A program made the translations under genes and the position numbers. The notes under the pieces were generated by a model that made no database searches, was not told the DNA's origin, and saw nothing but the letters and a program-made list of their open reading frames with translations. Positions 55,025 to 64,000 of a DNA stretch of 64,000 bases are shown here, in pieces (positions within the stretch are counted from its first letter, which is position 1; each line of letters begins with the position of its first letter). This DNA comes from UBA7803 sp041395905 (GTDB lineage Bacteria; Pseudomonadota; Gammaproteobacteria; Pseudomonadales; Azotimanducaceae). The stretch is from NCBI GenBank assembly GCA_041395905.1, contig JAWKZP010000003.1, positions 248,001-312,000 of the forward strand. Direction: 5' to 3'.

Positions 55025-56010
55025 GATTCCAGATGATCCAGCCAGGGGTCGACGAGTCGGCCGAGCGGCTGATCGAGATGATCGGCGTACTCGGCACACA
55101 GCGTGCTCAGCGCATCCGGGTTCGCGGCCAGACGTTCGACGCGCAACCAGTCGCGCCACGCCGGCGTCACGCCCCATCCCGGCTCGTCGATCTCGCAGTT
55201 CGGCAGCCGATAGTGCAGCGTCGGCCTCGCCTTGATGCGGGGATCGTCGATGGCCGAGCGCACACGCCGCTCGTCCAGATGCGCGAACAGGGGCAGCATG
55301 TCCAGGGCGCGGTTGCGCGTCGGATTGTGCGCCAGATAGTCGTCGATGAGGTCCGGCAGACCCGGCGCATAGCCGGGCTGCAGCACCATCCGCAGGTACT
55401 CCTTCGGAAACGGATCGATGAACACGCTCAATCTGCGCAGCAGATCAGGGTCGGATCGTTCCTTGAGCCAGTCGTACAGACACAGAAATCCCTTGAGGTA
55501 GCGGGTAACGGTCGCCGCGTCGGTATCGGGCAGCTCGGGATTGAAGTGCATGCCGAACGCGTAAACCAGCCCATCACGCGTGCCCCGGGCTCCGGCATCG
55601 CGCAACACGCGCACCAGCCCATCGACCCTTGCCAGCTCACCCATGGGCAGCGGCGGGCTCACCACCTCCATGGGTACCAGCACTTCCGATCCGGCAGCCA
55701 GCGTGTCCTCGGCGAGCTGCTCGATCTGAGCGCGCGCACCGTCGCCGCGCTGCTCCGCCCTGCCCCATCGCTTGAGCAGATCGAAGTCGAGCTCGATCCT
55801 CCAGGTTCCGGCGGCATCGCCACTGACTTCGTGCTCGTACTCACTGATGACCGTGACCTCCCCATCGAGGTGACGGGCAACCAGCGAGGCCAGCCGGGCT
55901 ACGCTCAGGCCCTGCATTTCCAGTTCCACACCCACGCGGCGCAGCTTGCCTTCGCGGGTTCGTTCGGCCGTCGGCACGAGCTGACGGCCATCGCTCTCGG
56001 AGTAGGTCAA
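55000..56010 (-). CDS. Amidoligase family protein (Amidoligase_2, COOH-NH2 ligase fold)
   Basis: A 336-residue protein of the amidoligase group related to gamma-glutamylcysteine synthetase and glutamine synthetase, predicted to form amide bonds using ATP. Seen are RVGVELEMQGL at 24-34 (metal/ATP Glu residues), WRIELDFDL, EVVSPPLP at about 115 and FGMHFNPELPDTD around residue 150, characteristic of the group. The TTG start has an AGGA site six bases upstream. Family members are known in computational surveys to sit with glutamine amidotransferases and to be predicted makers of small peptide metabolites or protein tags. The product here is unknown. Confidence 0.88.
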   Translation of the reverse strand: MTYSESDGRQLVPTAERTREGKLRRVGVELEMQGLSVARLASLVARHLDGEVTVISEYEHEVSGDAAGTWRIELDFDLLKRWGRAEQRGDGARAQIEQLAEDTLAAGSEVLVPMEVVSPPLPMGELARVDGLVRVLRDAGARGTRDGLVYAFGMHFNPELPDTDAATVTRYLKGFLCLYDWLKERSDPDLLRRLSVFIDPFPKEYLRMVLQPGYAPGLPDLIDDYLAHNPTRNRALDMLPLFAHLDERRVRSAIDDPRIKARPTLHYRLPNCEIDEPGWGVTPAWRDWLRVERLAANPDALSTLCAEYADHLDQPLGRLVDPWLDHLESWLRTHDH

Positions 56011-56184
56011 ATCGATCCTGATCAGCGTGACAGGCTTTCACCATACGCGAATCGACACGTTCGTGCAGAACGCCACGACCAACGAGCCGATCGCGCCGGC
56101 GTCCGCGCCGCTCATGGCGCTGGCATTCGACGCCCTGCGCAGCGGCCGGAAACCGGGCCATGGCGGCCGACTGCGTACGGCGTT

Positions 56185-57378
56185 TCAGAACGTCGGCAGC
56201 ACGCGAAGATAGAACGCCTTCAGATAGGCGGTTTCCGCGATGGCAGGATGCACCGGGTGATCCGGCGCCTGCTGGCCTTCCTCGAGCAGCTGCAGGCTGC
56301 GGTCACCGTGGCGGGCCGCCTGCTGCGCTACGCGCAGCAGATCGTCGCGCCCCATGTGATACGAACAGGAAGCGCTCACCAGCAGTCCGTCACGCGACAG
56401 CAGGCCCAGTGCAGCATCGTTCAGCCGCCGATAGGCCAGCGTGCCCTCTTTCACGTCCTTGCGACGCTTGATGAATGCCGGTGGGTCGAGCACCACGACA
56501 TCGAACCGCTCGCCCTGGGCCTTCAGCGCCTTCAGCACCGAGAAGGCATCGCCGCGTTCCGTCGCGACCCTGTCGGAAACGCCGTTGCGCTCAGCGTTGC
56601 CGGCAGCGAATTCCAGCGCGCGTGCCGAGCTGTCCACGCACAGCACCTGCTCGGCGCCCGCGCTCGCGGCGCGGACACCCCAGCCACCGACGTAGCAGAA
56701 CACGTCCAGTACCCGACGCCCGGGAACGTACTTGAGCAGGCGCTCACGGTTCGCGGCCTGATCGAAGAACCAGCCGGTCTTCTGCCCCTCGGTGAGCGAC
56801 ACCTCGAAACGCTGGTCGCCCTCGCGCACCTCCACGCAATCGGGCACGGTGCCGGCAGCGGTTTCGACGTAGGCGTCCAGCCCCTCGAGCGCGCGCGCCG
56901 CGCCGTCATTGCGCAGCAGTATCCCTCGGGGGGAGAGAACCTTCTGCAGCGCGGCGACGATCTCTTCGCGCAGGCGCTCCATGCCCGCAGTGGTGATCTG
57001 CACCACCAGCAGGTCGCCGTAGCGGTCGACCACCAGCCCCGGCAAGCCGTCGCTCTCGCCGTACACGAGCCGGTAGAAAGGCGCCGCATACAGACGCTGG
57101 CGCAGACCCAGGGCCACGTTGAGGCGATGCACCAGCAGCGACTGATCGAGCGGATGGTCGTGATCGCGGCTCACGACCCGCGCGCAGATGAGCGAGTGCG
57201 GGTTGGCATATCCCCAGCCGAGCCATTGCCCGCGCTGACTGACCACCGCCACCGGCTCGCCGGGCGCCAGCGCCTTGAGCGACGAGCGCACCGTATCCAC
57301 CTCGTTGCTGTAAACCCAGCAGTGGCCCGCGCGCAGGCGCCTGTCCTGATCTTTGTTCAGTACCAGCTCGATGGTCAT
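56185..57378 (-). CDS. rlmI: 23S rRNA (cytosine-C5)-methyltransferase RlmI
   Basis: A 397-residue class I SAM methyltransferase with an N-terminal PUA domain (LNKDQDRRLRAGHCWVYSNE). The EEHGF-like linker and GQKTGWFFDQ precede the SAM pocket (VLDVFCYVGGWG). The catalytic segment is LDPPAFIKRR, and SASCSYHM holds the catalytic Cys, as in RlmI, which makes m5C1962 in E. coli 23S rRNA. It is separated from the amidoligase by 174 bp, so it is probably an independent housekeeping gene. Confidence 0.92.
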   Translation of the reverse strand: MTIELVLNKDQDRRLRAGHCWVYSNEVDTVRSSLKALAPGEPVAVVSQRGQWLGWGYANPHSLICARVVSRDHDHPLDQSLLVHRLNVALGLRQRLYAAPFYRLVYGESDGLPGLVVDRYGDLLVVQITTAGMERLREEIVAALQKVLSPRGILLRNDGAARALEGLDAYVETAAGTVPDCVEVREGDQRFEVSLTEGQKTGWFFDQAANRERLLKYVPGRRVLDVFCYVGGWGVRAASAGAEQVLCVDSSARALEFAAGNAERNGVSDRVATERGDAFSVLKALKAQGERFDVVVLDPPAFIKRRKDVKEGTLAYRRLNDAALGLLSRDGLLVSASCSYHMGRDDLLRVAQQAARHGDRSLQLLEEGQQAPDHPVHPAIAETAYLKAFYLRVLPTF

Positions 57379-57410
57379 GTGCCTGTCCGTGGTTGCGCGG
57401 GCGTGGGCTG

Positions 57411-58167
57411 TCAGTAGCTTGCCACGGTGTTCTCGAACACGAAGCCGCCGGGCGCCATCACCAGCCGGTGGCGGTCACCGTCGGCGTCGGCGTTCCACGA
57501 CTCGTAGCCGGCGTCCCCATGCCACATGGCGACGCGAACGCCATCGGCGCGTTTACCCAGGCGCGTTTCGAACACCTTCGGTTCGAGCCCGCGCATGCGT
57601 CCCAGCACTGCGTCCACAGTGGAATAGAGCGACAGCTGATGCAGGGTAATCCAGGTGGGGGGAGCCAGATCGATCTCGCCCGCCGCGTGGCGCTGCAGCG
57701 CCCGCGCTGGGCTCAGCCACTGATGATCCTGAATCTCCCCGCCATCGATGCTCACGCTATGGTCCTCTGCCGCTGCGGCAGAACCAGGTGGCGAAACGCC
57801 GCGGCGTGCTCGGCGGCGGCGTCCAGTGGGCGAAGTACACGAATTGCTCCGGGCGCGACGCGATACCGGCTTCCTCCAGCGTCTCGCGCACCGCCGCGTT
57901 GCGGGCCGCCACGTCCAGGTCGCCATCTGCGGGGTAGTCCTCGGGGTCGATGCGTCCGCCGGGAAACACCCACATGCCGCCGAACGCGACCTTGGACGTT
58001 TTGTGCAGCATCAGCACCTCGAGCTCCGGCTCCTCGCGCAGCAGCACCACCGTGGCTGCAGGGATCGCCTCGCTGCCGCCCTCACGCTGGTTGATGTCGT
58101 CGTGATAAATGTCGTTGCGGTGCCTGGCGTCGGCCTGCGGCTCGTCTGTGGGGGTATCCTGGCTCAT
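57411..58167 (-). pseudogene. NUDIX hydrolase (NUDT19-like), frame broken once
   Basis: A NUDIX protein of about 252 codons read over two frames. The Nudix box is the expanded type, GGRIDPEDY then AAVRETLEEAGI. The start ATG 58167 follows GGAAG. A one-base gain (or two-base loss) near 57778-57783 after RRFATWF moves the frame; the second half then runs EDHSVSIDGGEIQDHQWLSP to VFENTVASY at 57411. In frame one the protein would stop after 137 residues, keeping the Nudix box but losing the substrate-binding C-terminal half. Relatives hydrolyse CoA esters or nucleotide sugars. Intact gene with sequencing error or recent decay are both possible. Confidence 0.83.
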
Positions 58168-58208
58168 GGGCAGCTTCCGTGGCTCCGGGCGGTTCGAAGC
58201 GACGCATG

Positions 58209-58384
58209 TTACCCGAGTTTGGCTGTCCCCTCGTCGCCGAGGTGTGCCAGCCCCGCCATGGGCACGATCACGTGCCCGTGGGTCCACAACGACTCGCCCC
58301 CACGGCCTCGGCATGCTGGGCCACCGCGACCACCGGCTCGACGGATGCCATGCCGCTGCTGAGCGGGATGACACCAATCTTCAG
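58209..58384 (-). pseudogene. Relic of a luciferase-like (LLM class) oxidoreductase, N-terminal part
   Basis: Between yejF and the NUDIX gene the minus strand holds about 58 codons that read like the start of an LLM-class enzyme: LKIGVIPLSSGM, EPVVAVAQHAEAVGA, then after a lost base SLWTHGHVIVPM, ending at a stop. The strand-helix-strand order matches the beta1-alpha1-beta2 opening of LLM enzymes. There is no ATG start and the rest of the barrel is absent, so this is a decayed fragment. The frameshift is at about 58293-58297 (GCGGAG read as GCGAG). Confidence 0.55.
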
Positions 58385-58414
58385 AGATACTTCTAACTGT
58401 TTGAATTATCTCGC

Positions 58415-59984
<1,570 letters not shown>

Positions 59985-59992
<8 letters not shown>

Positions 59993-61028
59993 GGGCAGGC
60001 TCCGCTCCCCGCACCCTGAGCGTGCGTCTGGGGTCAAAGGCGTCGCGCACGCCTTCGCCGATGAAGATCAGCAGCGTCAGCATGGTCGCGAGGGTGACGA
60101 ACAGCGTGAATCCCAGCCAGGGGGCCTGCAGGTTGGCTTTCGCCTGCGCGAGCAGGCGGCCCAGCGAGGGCGCCTCCAGGGGCAGACCGAAGCCGAGAAA
60201 ATCCAGGGCGGTCAGGGTGGTAATCGAACCGTTCAGCAGAAACGGCAGGTACGTCAGAGTCGCCACCATGGCGTTGGGCAGCACGTGACGCACCATGATC
60301 TGCGGATTGGACACGCCCAGCGCACGGGCGGCACGCACGAACTCGAAGTTGCGCGCGCGCAGAAATTCCGCGCGCACCACTCCGACCAGCGCCATCCAGC
60401 TGAACAGTGACAGTATGCCCAGCAGCCAGAACACGTTGGGCTCGACGATGCTGGCCAGGATGATCAGCACGAACAGCACCGGCAGTCCCGCCCAGATCTC
60501 CACGAAGCGCTGGCCGATGAGGTCCACATAGCCGCCGAAGTAGCCCTGCACGGCGCCGACGAACACACCGATCACCGAGCTGACCAGCGTCAGAGACAGA
60601 CCGAACAGCACGGACAGGCGGAAACCGTAGAGCAGCTTGGCCAGCACGTCGGTACCGAGCCCATCGGTGCCCAGCCAGTGCTCGCCGTCCGGCGCCGACG
60701 GCGCCTCGTCCACCTGCCAGTCGATGGTGTCGTGGGAATAGCGGATCGGCGGCCAGAGCATCCAGCCGTCCGACTCGATCAGCTGCTGCACGAACGGGTC
60801 GCGGTAGTCGGCTTCAGTCTGCAGAATCCCGCCGAGCTCGGCCTCGGAGTAAACGAAAAGCACCGGCGCATACAGCTCGCCGCCCTTGACGAACACGATG
60901 GGCTTGTCGTTCGCAATCAGTTCGGCGACCAGCGAAAGCACGAACAGGGTCAGAAAGATCCACAGCGACCAGTAGCCGCGGCGGTTGGCCCGAAAGTTGG
61001 CGAGACGGCGCTGATTGATCGGGCTCAT
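59985..61028 (-). CDS. yejE: ABC transporter permease YejE
   Basis: A 347-residue inner-membrane permease of the DppC/OppC type with an N-terminal tail (MSPINQRRLANFRANRRGYW) and five or six helices. The EAA loop is in EFVRAARALGVSNPQIMVRH. The long loop after the first helix (FVYSEAELGGILQTEADYRD) is characteristic of YejE compared with OppC. The start at 61028 overlaps yejB by 4 bp. Confidence 0.94.
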
Positions 61029-62101
61029 GCGCCGCGGCTCTCGAAGTCGATGCGCGGATCCACGAAGACGTACGTGAGGTCTCCCACCAGCTGCATGATC
61101 AGCCCGATCAGGGTAAAGGAGAACAGCGTCCCGAACAGGATCGGATAGTCGCGCTTGATCACGGCCTCGTAACCGAGCAGCCCGATGCCGTCGAGAGAGA
61201 AGATCACCTCGATCAGGAGCGCGCCGGTGAACAGAATACCCACGAATGCCGCTGGAAACCCGCCGATGACGATGAGCATGGCGTTGCGGAACACGTGACC
61301 GTAGAGCACCCTGCCCTCGCTCAGGCCCTTGGCCCGCGCGGTCAGCACGAACTGCTTGTTCAGCTCCTCGAGAAAGCTGTTCTTGGTGAGCATGGTCAGG
61401 GTCGCGAAGCCGCCGATGGTGAGCGCCGTGAGCGGCAGCGCCAGATGCCAGAAGTAGTCGCCGATCTTGGCGCCGAGCGACAGATCGGAGAAATCGTCGG
61501 AGGTGAGCCCGCGCAGCGGGAACCAGTCGAAGTACGAGCCACCGGCAAACACCACGATCAACAGGATGGCGAACAGAAATCCCGGAATCGCGTAGGCCGT
61601 GAACACCACCGCGCTGGTCCAGAGATCGAAGCGCTGCCCGTCGCGTACGGCCTTGCCGATACCCAGCGGTATCGAGATGCTGTAGATGAGCAAGAGCGAC
61701 CACAGGCCCAGCGAGATGGAGACAGGGAGACGCTCGAGCACCAGGTCCACGACCGGGCGGTCCTGAAAGTAGCTGGTGCCGAAGTCGAGCCGGACGTAGT
61801 TCCACATCATCAGAAGAAACCGCTCGTGGGCCGGCCGGTCGAAGCCGAACTGCTTCTCGAGCCGGGCCACCAGGGCGGGATCCAGCCCCGAACCACCGGT
61901 GTAGCCCGTGTCCCCGGCGGGCCCCATGGTACCCCCCGCCGACACGTTCGCCGTGGTGGACATGCCGAAGCCGGACGCCTGCGCAACCATCTGCTCCACC
62001 GGCCCGCCCGGCGCAAACTGCACGATGATGAAGTTGATCACCATGATCCCGAACAGGGTCGGAAGGATCAGCAGCAGGCGGCGCAACAGGTAACGGCCCA
62101 T
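61025..62101 (-). CDS. yejB: ABC transporter permease YejB
   Basis: A 358-residue permease of the DppB/OppB type, partner of YejE. The first helix is LLRRLLLILPTLFGIMVINF, the EAA loop is in FVLTARAKGLSEGRVLYGHV, and the C-terminus ends in DLTYVFVDPRIDFESRGA. A Gly/Ser/Thr-rich periplasmic insertion (residues about 40-75) lies after helix 1. It starts at the base next to the yejA stop, so the operon is fully coupled. Confidence 0.94.
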   Translation of the reverse strand: MGRYLLRRLLLILPTLFGIMVINFIIVQFAPGGPVEQMVAQASGFGMSTTANVSAGGTMGPAGDTGYTGGSGLDPALVARLEKQFGFDRPAHERFLLMMWNYVRLDFGTSYFQDRPVVDLVLERLPVSISLGLWSLLLIYSISIPLGIGKAVRDGQRFDLWTSAVVFTAYAIPGFLFAILLIVVFAGGSYFDWFPLRGLTSDDFSDLSLGAKIGDYFWHLALPLTALTIGGFATLTMLTKNSFLEELNKQFVLTARAKGLSEGRVLYGHVFRNAMLIVIGGFPAAFVGILFTGALLIEVIFSLDGIGLLGYEAVIKRDYPILFGTLFSFTLIGLIMQLVGDLTYVFVDPRIDFESRGA

Positions 62102-63973
62102 CTACTTGCTCCGTGCGAAGGCGGCCACACGCGCAGCCCTGGCTTCGTCCCACCACCACAGGTCGACGAAACCGGTCTCGCGTATGAGCGGGCCATGCTC
62201 GGGTCGCCCGAACTTGTCCCAGTAGGCGAGCGCATAGCGGGTCTTCGACATGGCCGGCACCCAGTAGAAGTTCCACAACAGCACCCGGTCCAGCGCCCGC
62301 GTGGCGGCGACGAACTGGTCCCAGGTCTGGGCCTTGTACATGTGGCCGATCAACGCATCCACCGCCGGATCACGCAGATTCGACCAGTTGAAGCTGTACG
62401 GCTGATCCGCCGCGGCGCTGGAGAAGCTGTTGCTCACCAGCAGCGTTGGCGTGTAATCGGGCAGAAACGCGACGGCCCCGGCGTCGAAGTCGCCCGAACG
62501 CATGCGGTACAGCCAGTTGGAAATCTCCGGCGACTTGATGCTGGAGGTGATGCCGAGCCGCTCCAGCTTGCGCGCATAAGGAATGAACGATCCTGCCAGG
62601 GCAGGCGACACCGCCACGAAGCGGATGTTGAAGCCTTCGCCGGTGCGCTCGTGAACGAGCCGGTTGTCGCGTACCACCCAGCCGGCCGCCCGCAGCAACT
62701 CGGCGGCGCGGATGAGATTGTCGCGATGCCAGCCCGGGCCCTGGTTCGGCGGCGGGTGATAGGCTTCGGTGAACACCCGGGCTGGAACCTGATCGCGCAG
62801 CGGCTCGAGCAGTTCCAGCTCGGCAGGACTGGGCAATCCGCGGCTCGCGAGCTCGGAATCGTGGAAGAAGCTGGTCGCGTGGCCCCAGAAGCCGTACGAC
62901 TTTCTGTTTGCCCACTCGAAATCGTTCATCAGCCACAACGCCTCGCGCACGCGGATGTCCTGAAAACGCGGTTGCTCCATGTTCCAGAAGATGGGCCACC
63001 ACAGCCCCGCCGGTTTGGCGAGCCGGAACTCGTCGGTTTTGAACACACCCGCCCGTTTCGCCGGCGTATCGTAGGCCGTGGCCCAGCGCGACGGCACGTT
63101 CTCCAGATGCACGTCGATGACGTTGCCCTTCACGGCCTCGGTCTGAACCTGATCGTCGCGAAAGTAGTCGACCTTGATCACGTCGAAGTTGTAGCGGCCG
63201 CGATTGACCGGCAGGTCGCGGCCCCAGTAGTCGGGCACGCGCTGCCACTCGATCCAGCGCCCCACCGAAAACTCGCCGATGCGATACGGGCCCGAGCCGA
63301 GCGGCGGCTCCACGGTCGTCCGCGTAACGTCGCGCTGTGCCCAGTAGTGTTTCGGGATCACGGGCATGATCCCCAGACGCCGCGGCAGGATCGGGTCGCC
63401 GCGGGAACTCTCGGCGACCAGGTAGCGCACCTCGCGCTCGCCGATTACTTCGATTCCGGTGATGGGCTGCAGCGGCGTGCTGATGGTCGGCGTCGCCTCG
63501 TGCTTGAAGACCTCGAAGCTGTAGACCACGTCGTCCACGGTCACCGGACGGCCGTCGTGCCAGCGCGCGCCGTCACGCAGCTTGAAGGCGATCCACGCGC
63601 CGTCAGGCGCTATCGCGATCCCTTCCGCCAGCAGGCCGTACAGGGTTGCCGGTTCGTCCAGCGCCGGCTGCATCAGCGAGTCGTAGAGGTAGTTGTAGTT
63701 GCGCACCCAGAACGCAACCCCACGCACGTCCCGACCGCCCAGCGCCAGGGCATTGAAGTTGTCCCAGGTACCCATCTCGGGCACGCGGATGCGGCCGCCT
63801 TTGGGCGCGTCGGGATTGACATACCCCATGTATTGAAAGTCAGGCGGCTGCGCGGGCTCGGACAGGAACGCGTAACCGTGGTGGTACTGAACGGGCTCTG
63901 CCGCCGGAAGGTCCACAGTCCATGCCGCCGTCGGCAGCAGGAGCGCCAGCAGCAAGGTCGCCAGCCGGCTCAC
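62102..63973 (-). CDS. yejA: Periplasmic peptide-binding protein YejA
   Basis: A 623-residue extracellular solute-binding protein (family 5) read from GTG, with a signal peptide ending near residue 18-24. It begins HHGYAFLSEPAQPPDFQYMG and contains the family's YDSLMQPALDE, WHDGRPVTVDDVVYSFE and GSGPYRIG. It delivers peptides or microcin-type compounds to the YejBEF membrane complex. It is the first gene of the operon; only 27 bp of the upstream region lie inside the window. Confidence 0.94.
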   Translation of the reverse strand: MSRLATLLLALLLPTAAWTVDLPAAEPVQYHHGYAFLSEPAQPPDFQYMGYVNPDAPKGGRIRVPEMGTWDNFNALALGGRDVRGVAFWVRNYNYLYDSLMQPALDEPATLYGLLAEGIAIAPDGAWIAFKLRDGARWHDGRPVTVDDVVYSFEVFKHEATPTISTPLQPITGIEVIGEREVRYLVAESSRGDPILPRRLGIMPVIPKHYWAQRDVTRTTVEPPLGSGPYRIGEFSVGRWIEWQRVPDYWGRDLPVNRGRYNFDVIKVDYFRDDQVQTEAVKGNVIDVHLENVPSRWATAYDTPAKRAGVFKTDEFRLAKPAGLWWPIFWNMEQPRFQDIRVREALWLMNDFEWANRKSYGFWGHATSFFHDSELASRGLPSPAELELLEPLRDQVPARVFTEAYHPPPNQGPGWHRDNLIRAAELLRAAGWVVRDNRLVHERTGEGFNIRFVAVSPALAGSFIPYARKLERLGITSSIKSPEISNWLYRMRSGDFDAGAVAFLPDYTPTLLVSNSFSSAAADQPYSFNWSNLRDPAVDALIGHMYKAQTWDQFVAATRALDRVLLWNFYWVPAMSKTRYALAYWDKFGRPEHGPLIRETGFVDLWWWDEARAARVAAFARSK

Positions 63974-64000
63974 CGTGCCCCTCGTGCCGGCGCGGACCAG

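Noticed and set aside
56038..56115. 25-codon hydrophobic frame upstream of the amidoligase
   Set aside because: No ribosome site and too short to support; probably chance in a GC-rich gap.

Overview
The window is about two-thirds G+C by eye and densely coded, with almost every gap under 250 bp. It looks like a chromosomal segment of a free-living, aerobic gammaproteobacterium. The best taxonomic hints are the yejABEF peptide importer, the cbpA-cbpM pair, zinc-finger thioredoxin trxC, rlmI and an nfeD-stomatin pair; the class-level placement is inference. No rRNA, tRNA, CRISPR array, insertion sequence or phage gene was recognised.

Layout. 1-8.9 kb: a beta-lactamase-fold hydrolase cut by the window edge, a thioesterase/paired acyl-CoA dehydrogenase operon, molybdate transporter genes modB-modC without modA, an alpha/beta hydrolase and a luciferase-like oxidoreductase. 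9-13.4 kb: a frame-broken thiamine diphosphate enzyme, an orphan lipoprotein, and a cbpA-cbpM-trxC stress operon. 13.5-19.3 kb: a leftward sulfatase / haloalkane dehalogenase / membrane protein / DsbA-like operon facing a TetR regulator, then a metallo-beta-lactamase-fold hydrolase. 19.3-36 kb: a catabolic stretch with a single-chain acyl-CoA carboxylase, a CoA-transferase, two PhyH dioxygenases, a P450 behind a TonB receptor, a TauD dioxygenase, a predicted di-iron protein, a Baeyer-Villiger-type monooxygenase and a nitronate monooxygenase. 36-47.3 kb: an MFS exporter, an acyl-CoA dehydrogenase/SDR/VOC run, nfeD-stomatin, a CinA-domain protein, a Gfo/Idh oxidoreductase and an acyl-CoA synthetase/EthD/aldo-keto reductase run. 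47.3-52.3 kb: a carboxylesterase, a second thiamine diphosphate enzyme, and an AAA ATPase facing a PadR-like regulator. 52.3-56 kb: a tight operon of amidoligase, class I glutamine amidotransferase and a heptaheme cytochrome c with TPR repeats. 56-64 kb: rlmI, a NUDIX gene, a luciferase-like gene relic and yejABEF.

How it fits together: most genes would activate, oxygenate, carboxylate or beta-oxidise hydrophobic, branched, halogenated or sulfated carbon compounds. The exact substrates cannot be read from sequence.

The two most interesting points are the amidoligase/amidotransferase/multiheme-cytochrome operon, and a perfect FNR-type site upstream of the Baeyer-Villiger-type monooxygenase. 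A caution: five genes carry single-base reading-frame breaks, mostly in short homopolymers. These could be real gene decay or consensus errors, and they create misleading open frames, including a false TonB receptor-P450 fusion.
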